Below, in pieces: positions 59,136 through 64,000 of a DNA stretch of 64,000 bases. The position numbers were made by a program, and so were the translations under genes. Position 1 is the first letter of the stretch. Each line of letters begins with the position of its first letter. The DNA lies in contig AP018172.1 in NCBI GenBank assembly GCA_002368175.1, forward strand, positions 5,459,001 through 5,523,000, given 5' to 3'. Under the pieces are notes generated by a model that saw nothing but the letters and a program-made list of their open reading frames with translations, was not told the origin of the DNA and made no database searches. This DNA comes from Calothrix sp. NIES-2098 (GTDB lineage Bacteria > Cyanobacteriota > Cyanobacteriia > Cyanobacteriales > Nostocaceae).

Positions 59136-60116
59136 ATGCTAATTCTTCTCACCTTCTCTCAGAACCACCTGGAAGTATTTACCAGTTGGGATGTCAATGC
59201 CGTACTGGAAAGAATTGGTAGTTCTGACAATATCTGGTTGCGCTGTATTCAATTTCGCGATCGCACTGCTATTGGCAAAATTATCAAACACTTCGGACTC
59301 AAGCCATCTCGTGTTGACATGATTTTTAATCATTGTCAAATGGGAATTGATGATGACATCGAAGATTGTTTATTTGATAACTATGAAATTCTCACTCATC
59401 AAAAACAAAATCGAGAATTCGAGGTTGCCCGTGGCACTATTATAGTTGGCAACAATTTTATCATTACATTTGAAATCACTGAAGTTAAAATCTTAAGTAC
59501 ATTAAGTATCAACATTCAAAAGCGAAATATAAATATTCAACATCTAGGAATCGATTATCTTTTCTATTTAATTTTTAAAGATATTTTGAACAACTACTAT
59601 ACTGTCTTTGACCATATCTCTAGACAACTTGATGATTTAGAAGATGAAGTTTTAGCAAATTCTGGTGATGAATCAACATATCAAAAAATTGCCGCCATGA
59701 GGCAATCTACTCGCTTTGGTCGCCGGAATTTTCAAAGCATCAAGTCACTGCTAGCGATGATGAATTATGAAGATTTTCAATGGTTGAGTCCACCAGTCAA
59801 GGAACTATTCAATCAAGACTTGGTTCATGACGCCGATAAACTCTGGCAAGAATATCAATCGCTAAGAGTGTGGATGTCAGAATTAATGGAAATTCAACGC
59901 GATAATGTTGCTAGCAAAACCAGCGAACGTATTAATCGTTTAACTATCCTCTCGACTGTATTTTTACCAATCACTTTCATTGCTGGTGTTTATGGCATGA
60001 ATTTTAAATATATGCCGGAATTAGATCAACCTTGGGCTTATCCTACGGTGATGGGCGTGATGGTTTTAATTGTAATTGGTAGTATTATCTATGCTAAACA
60101 ACAACGTTGGTTGTAG
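59136..60116 (+). CDS. CorA-like divalent cation transporter
   Basis: A 326-residue CorA-family channel. The cytoplasmic domain has DDIEDCLFDNYEILTHQK and the long helix region with FDHISRQLDDLEDEVL. The C-terminus has the first membrane helix ending in the signature YGMNF (FLPITFIAGVYGMNF), then KYMPELDQPW, which replaces the usual MPE loop, and a second helix. A pentamer for Mg2+ or other divalent ions is expected. Its stop is 3 bp from the stop of the convergent ppk gene. Confidence 0.92.
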   Translation: MLILLTFSQNHLEVFTSWDVNAVLERIGSSDNIWLRCIQFRDRTAIGKIIKHFGLKPSRVDMIFNHCQMGIDDDIEDCLFDNYEILTHQKQNREFEVARGTIIVGNNFIITFEITEVKILSTLSINIQKRNINIQHLGIDYLFYLIFKDILNNYYTVFDHISRQLDDLEDEVLANSGDESTYQKIAAMRQSTRFGRRNFQSIKSLLAMMNYEDFQWLSPPVKELFNQDLVHDADKLWQEYQSLRVWMSELMEIQRDNVASKTSERINRLTILSTVFLPITFIAGVYGMNFKYMPELDQPWAYPTVMGVMVLIVIGSIIYAKQQRWL

Positions 60117-60119
60117 AAT

Positions 60120-62306
60120 TTATAACTTGGAAAACAATTGATTATTTGATAATTGTTGCGTCTTGTCCATGAGAATATTTTGGGAACTAAGTTCTGGCTC
60201 ATCTTGATGGGGACGACGTTGAATATAAGAACCATCTGACTGTAGTTCCCAAGCTTGTTGATTATCTTCTAGCATGATTGCCAAAATATTTTGTAAGTTT
60301 TGTACAATCTCAGCATCTTCAATTGGCGTAACTGCTTCCACACGCCGATCTAAGTTGCGAGGCATCCAATCAGCACTACCAATATATACTTCATTTTGTT
60401 CATTATTATTGAAGTAAAATATCCGTGAATGTTCTAAAAAACGACCGATAATACTAATAACCCGAATATTTTCGCTGACTTCCGGAATTCCCGGACGCAA
60501 ACAACAAATACCTCGGACAATCAAGTCAATTTTTACCCCAGCTTGCGAAGCTTCGTAAAGAGCAGCAATAATCTGAGCATCAACCAAAGAATTCATTTTG
60601 GCGATAATATGACCTCTGTTGCCGTTTTTACAGTGTGCGATTTCTCTATGAATTAAGGCGATAATGCGATCGCGCATATTCACAGGAGATACGAACAATT
60701 TACGGTAAGACTCTTGGCAAGAATAACCCGTCAAATAATTAAATAAATCGGTTAAATCTGCTCCTAAATCTTCTCGGCAACTTAATAGCCCTACGTCAGT
60801 ATATAAATTTGCTGTCTTCGCATTATAATTTCCCGTACCAATATGCACGTATCGTCGCATATTTTCTCCTTCCTGACGCACCACCAGTACAATCTTGGTG
60901 TGAGTCTTGAGTCCTACTAGCCCATAGATTACATGAACGCCAGATTTTTCTAATTTATTAGCCCAAGTAATATTATTTTCTTCATCAAAGCGAGCTTTTA
61001 GTTCTACAATTACAGCAACTTGTTTACCACTTTCAGCCGCAGTAATGAGAGAACCGATCAGTTCAGAATCGCCGGTAGTGCGATAAAGTGTCATCTTAAT
61101 TGCCAATACATGAGGATCGCGGGCAGCTTGGGCAATAAATAACTCTACAGAGCAACTAAAAGATTCATAAGGATGATGCACTAGTAAATCTTTTTGCTGA
61201 ATCACTGAGAAAATGTTGTTTTCCTGGCCATCTATGTTGGCAATTTTACTCGGTTGATGAAAATGCCGCAGACGAGGTGGAATAACTGGTTTCCAAGTTG
61301 GATCTTTCAATTCCGGCAAAGGCAACTTGATAAACGATATCAAATCTTTCAAATTTAGTAAGCCGTCTATCTCATAAATATCACTCTCAGCCAAATCCAT
61401 TTCTGTTATCAACATCTGTCGTACTGAGAAGGGCATTGATGGTTGGATTTCTAATCGCACGACAGAGCCACCAAAGTGACGTTTACGTAATTCCTGTTGA
61501 ATTGCTAATAACAAGTCATCAGCTTCATCTTCTGCTACTTCTAAATCAGCATCACGAGTTAAGCGAAATAGATGATATTCCTTAATAATCATCCCTGGAA
61601 ATAAAGCTTCTAAGTTGTGAGCAATAATCTGCTCTATCGCCACACCTGTCCAGTGATTTAACTTGCCATTTTGTAGTTGTAATTCCTGAGGCAAGGCAAT
61701 AAATCGAGGTAGAATATTTGGGACTTTTACTCTAGCAAACTTTTCTTCTCCTGTATTTGGCGCTTTGACTACCACGGCTAAATTTAAACTGAGATTCGCC
61801 ATCAACGGGAAAGGATGGCTGGGATCGACTGCTAAAGGAGTCAGAACTGGAAAAATCTTTTTTTGAAATATTTGTTGTAGGTAACTACGTTGTTCTGGAC
61901 TAAGATCGATGTAATTTAGAAGATGAATACCATGCGATGCCATTTCTGGACGCAGCACCTGTTCAAAGTAGCGATGCTGTTCAATTACCATTGGATGAAG
62001 GCATTGATAGATGGCTTCTAATTGTTGTTGTGGAGTTAGTCCATCGATGGTTTGTTGACTTAACTGCGCTTCAACTTGTTCTTTGAGAATTGCAACACGA
62101 ACCATAAAAAATTCGTCTAGATTAGAACTGAAGATAGCAGTGAATTTCAGTCTTTCTAGTAATGGAGTGCGACGGTCTAGCGCCTCATGTAAAACCCGAC
62201 GATTAAATTCTAACCAGCTGAGTTCGCGATTTAAGTAATATTGTGAATCGTTTAAATTAATATCTTTGTTAGCTTTTTTTGTTTTACTCATAATAATTTT
62301 TGGCAA
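60120..62306 (-). CDS. ppk: Polyphosphate kinase 1
   Basis: A 728-residue PPK1, which polymerises the gamma-phosphate of ATP into polyphosphate. The N-terminal domain has NRELSWLEFNRRVLHEALDR, and the head domain VRVAILKEQVEAQLSQ. The catalytic core has SFSCSVELFIAQAARDPHVLAI, ELKARFDEENNITWANKLEK and the autophosphorylated His in VGLKTHTKIVLVVRQ. It is followed by RYVHIGTGNYNAKTANLYTD and IYFGSADWMPRNLDRRVE-like (IGSADWMPRNLDRRVEAV). Length is normal. It converges with the CorA-like gene; upstream on the same strand is a Ser/Thr kinase, 266 bp away. Confidence 0.95.
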   Translation of the reverse strand: MPKIIMSKTKKANKDINLNDSQYYLNRELSWLEFNRRVLHEALDRRTPLLERLKFTAIFSSNLDEFFMVRVAILKEQVEAQLSQQTIDGLTPQQQLEAIYQCLHPMVIEQHRYFEQVLRPEMASHGIHLLNYIDLSPEQRSYLQQIFQKKIFPVLTPLAVDPSHPFPLMANLSLNLAVVVKAPNTGEEKFARVKVPNILPRFIALPQELQLQNGKLNHWTGVAIEQIIAHNLEALFPGMIIKEYHLFRLTRDADLEVAEDEADDLLLAIQQELRKRHFGGSVVRLEIQPSMPFSVRQMLITEMDLAESDIYEIDGLLNLKDLISFIKLPLPELKDPTWKPVIPPRLRHFHQPSKIANIDGQENNIFSVIQQKDLLVHHPYESFSCSVELFIAQAARDPHVLAIKMTLYRTTGDSELIGSLITAAESGKQVAVIVELKARFDEENNITWANKLEKSGVHVIYGLVGLKTHTKIVLVVRQEGENMRRYVHIGTGNYNAKTANLYTDVGLLSCREDLGADLTDLFNYLTGYSCQESYRKLFVSPVNMRDRIIALIHREIAHCKNGNRGHIIAKMNSLVDAQIIAALYEASQAGVKIDLIVRGICCLRPGIPEVSENIRVISIIGRFLEHSRIFYFNNNEQNEVYIGSADWMPRNLDRRVEAVTPIEDAEIVQNLQNILAIMLEDNQQAWELQSDGSYIQRRPHQDEPELSSQNILMDKTQQLSNNQLFSKL

Positions 62307-62572
62307 CTCTATAATGAGGCGATCGCAATTATTTTTACCTTACAGTAACATGGGCTAGTTTTTTTCAATCAGCTATCTTTTATTTTAGATTGTGAATAAT
62401 CAATGTAATATTTTGAGCTAATAATATGTTTAACTTTTGATTAAGCTAAGATTTAAAATAAGTTAATAAATTTAAAAATCCGATTTAGCTTTTACAAAAA
62501 CTAAACCGGATTCTATATCAATAATTATTAATTTGATACTTCAGGTAGATATCTTTTTAATACATTGTCTGG

Positions 62573-63616
62573 CTATTTACCTTGGAGTTTTGCTTTCCAT
62601 TCCCGAATAGCGATCGCAGTTCTTTTGATAGAAGGTATGTAGGTTTGCGGAATTTCTTCTTTGATAGGAGTTTTAACTCGCCGTGGTTGGGTAGTTAAAC
62701 AGTTAGTCAAACTCGGCACATAGCTTTCCAAATCCAGCGCTGTCATCACATCCTTAGCGGTTTTAAAACGCTCTTTTAAAGGAATTTTGACCATCTTTCC
62801 TAAAATTTGCGCAAAATTATCGCTGACAGTCACCTCTTTTTGCCACAAAATTTCACCAGTATCCGGGTCGTAGTCAAATTCTAAAGGCCCTTTGCCTGTT
62901 AATAAATAAAGACAAGTCACACCAAGCGCATAAATATCGCTAGCATACACAGGTCGTAAGGAAAACTGTTCTGGGGGTGCAAATCCCATCGTTCCTACAA
63001 AGTTAGTAGTTGCGCGATCGCTAATTGAGTGTTCGCAAGCATCAGCTAATTCCTCTTTCACTGCACCGAAATCAATCAGCACAAATCGCTGATGATCTTC
63101 ACAACGTAATAAGTTATGCGGCTTAATATCTCGATGAATAACGTGATGTTGATGCAGATACTGTAAGACTGGTAATAATTCCTGTAAAAACTGTTTGACT
63201 GCGGCTTCATTTTTGGGGCCGGATTTTCTTACTTCCCGCGCCAAAGTAGAACCACGCACATACTCTTGAACTAAATAAAATTCTCCCTTAACTTCAAAGT
63301 AGTCTAAGAGCATGGGAATCTGCGGATGATTACCTAATGCACCCAAAGCCTTTGCTTCTTTTTCAAAGCGCTGACAAGCTCTTTGCCAACTATTGAGACT
63401 TGTCACCTTAGGACACAGTTGCTTAATTACACACAATGGCTTACCAGGTAATACAGCATTTTTGGCTAGAAAGGTAATACCAAAACCACCTCTACCTAAA
63501 ATTCTCAAGATTTCATAGCGATCGCGAAATCGTTCTGAAGAGCCGCACATCCGGCCAAGTTGTGTTTGCTGGATGCACTCATGAAGATGTCTGATTTGCG
63601 GGGAAAATCGATTCAT
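62573..63616 (-). CDS. Soluble Ser/Thr protein kinase
   Basis: A 347-residue kinase without a membrane helix, the simplest of the three in the window. YEILRILGRGGFGITFLAKN, Lys in CVIKQLCPK, catalytic loop VIHRDIKPHNLLR and DFGAVKEELA are intact, with GTMGFAPPEQFSLRPVYASD as activation segment. The C-terminal ~60 residues after the kinase domain are basic and Thr/Lys-rich (TTQPRRVKTPIKEEIPQT) with no known domain. It lies upstream of ppk on the same strand. Confidence 0.9.
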   Translation of the reverse strand: MNRFSPQIRHLHECIQQTQLGRMCGSSERFRDRYEILRILGRGGFGITFLAKNAVLPGKPLCVIKQLCPKVTSLNSWQRACQRFEKEAKALGALGNHPQIPMLLDYFEVKGEFYLVQEYVRGSTLAREVRKSGPKNEAAVKQFLQELLPVLQYLHQHHVIHRDIKPHNLLRCEDHQRFVLIDFGAVKEELADACEHSISDRATTNFVGTMGFAPPEQFSLRPVYASDIYALGVTCLYLLTGKGPLEFDYDPDTGEILWQKEVTVSDNFAQILGKMVKIPLKERFKTAKDVMTALDLESYVPSLTNCLTTQPRRVKTPIKEEIPQTYIPSIKRTAIAIREWKAKLQGK

Positions 63617-64000
63617 TGCTTCAGAACGGCTACTCTCTCTTGTCTTTAATTTAACGAGAAAGACTCCTGAGTGCTAGTAGGATTACTATATCTTTGCCAA
63701 ATCATAATTTTTCTGGCTATTTACATACAGAATTCCCCATAAAAAATTCAAAAAGCTGGAAAAAATTGCTGCTAATAATATTGACTTGTAATTCTACTTA
63801 GATATCGAATTGCTATGATAGTATTAAGTATTAGATGAACTAAGAGAATATACGGTTATAGTTGGAGAACTAGCGCTATGACTTTCCGAGATAGCGATCG
63901 CTCTAACCCAGAAATCTTTAATTTTGATAGAAATGATGATTTACTCCCACCATAATCAACTACCTTTTAATAGCATTTTCTCCTTATCTTTCTACCAGCC
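63617..64000. other. Spacer at the window end with a possible small ORF
   Basis: 384 bp past the kinase start to the edge. It is AT-rich; a candidate small ORF lies at 63878-63955 (separate entry). The kinase promoter should be near 63650-63750, but no boxes can be assigned. The remaining ~45 bp at the end show no gene. Confidence 0.45.
63878..63955 (+). CDS. Possible 25-residue small protein
   Basis: An ATG at 63878, preceded by GGAG at 63864-63867 (10-base spacing), opens a frame of 25 codons ending in TAA. The peptide MTFRDSDRSNPEIFNFDRND + DLLPP is acidic and hydrophilic, with no family recognised. The good ribosome site is the only support. It could also be the start of a gene that has decayed, or chance. 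Confidence 0.3.
   Translation: MTFRDSDRSNPEIFNFDRNDDLLPP

Overview
This window looks like chromosome from a cyanobacterium, probably a filamentous, Nostocales-type species. The octamer GCGATCGC (HIP1) recurs throughout, inside genes and between them. The gene set is typical of large cyanobacterial genomes: several serine/threonine kinases with different tails, multi-GAF hybrid histidine kinases, an FHA-GAF-adenylate cyclase, a CHAT/NTPase/TPR protein, Uma2-family proteins, a cyanobacterial protein-arginine deiminase and many palindromic interspersed repeats. No rRNA, tRNA, CRISPR array, prophage or intact transposase gene was seen. Genus cannot be decided from this sequence.

Layout. 0-7.7 kb is mostly metabolic: a partial Uma2 gene, an M20 amidohydrolase, bioD, a Ser/Thr kinase with a Pro/Thr-rich tail, prs and a PrmA-like methyltransferase. 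7.8-21.4 kb mixes housekeeping genes (an MsbA-like ABC exporter, a lipid-A-disaccharide-synthase-like protein, ilvA) with conflict-type genes: a single-chain PstI/BsuBI-like methylase-endonuclease, a Uma2 protein, a DUF433/DUF5615 toxin-antitoxin pair and a 1328-residue CHAT-NTPase-TPR protein. 21.8-31.6 kb holds a Gln-rich exported protein, a GAF-LuxR regulator divergent from a sulfurtransferase, a HemD-like gene convergent with hemN, a beta-helix surface protein, a PLP enzyme and a flavin/PNPOx-fold protein. 31.9-45 kb is a signalling block: Ser/Thr kinase with SH3-like tail, adenylate cyclase, cation efflux protein, two very large hybrid histidine kinases and a PAS-receiver protein. 45.6-64 kb holds the arginine deiminase, a membrane-anchored P450, a GMC oxidoreductase, a two-gene operon of membrane-anchored beta-sandwich proteins (one with WD40 repeats), a sugar dehydrogenase/lactonase pair, a CorA-like transporter, ppk1 and a third Ser/Thr kinase.

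What stands out. (1) A fused PstI-type restriction-modification protein occurs in a window where I found no CTGCAG site by eye, although the near-neighbours CTGCAA and TTGCAG are common. (2) Two unrelated 21-bp satellites each have exactly 12 units, and a third short 21-bp repeat abuts a small inverted-repeat element. (3) There are nested MITE-like elements, one with a 10-bp target duplication. (4) Repeat sequences have entered coding linkers. In the two paralogous hybrid kinases the same linker was invaded by two different hairpin repeats. (5) The deiminase aligns with all four catalytic residues of animal PADs. (6) A strong terminator has no obvious gene and may end a small RNA.

All family assignments come from reading motifs by eye. 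No database search was run, and counts of sites or repeats are manual.
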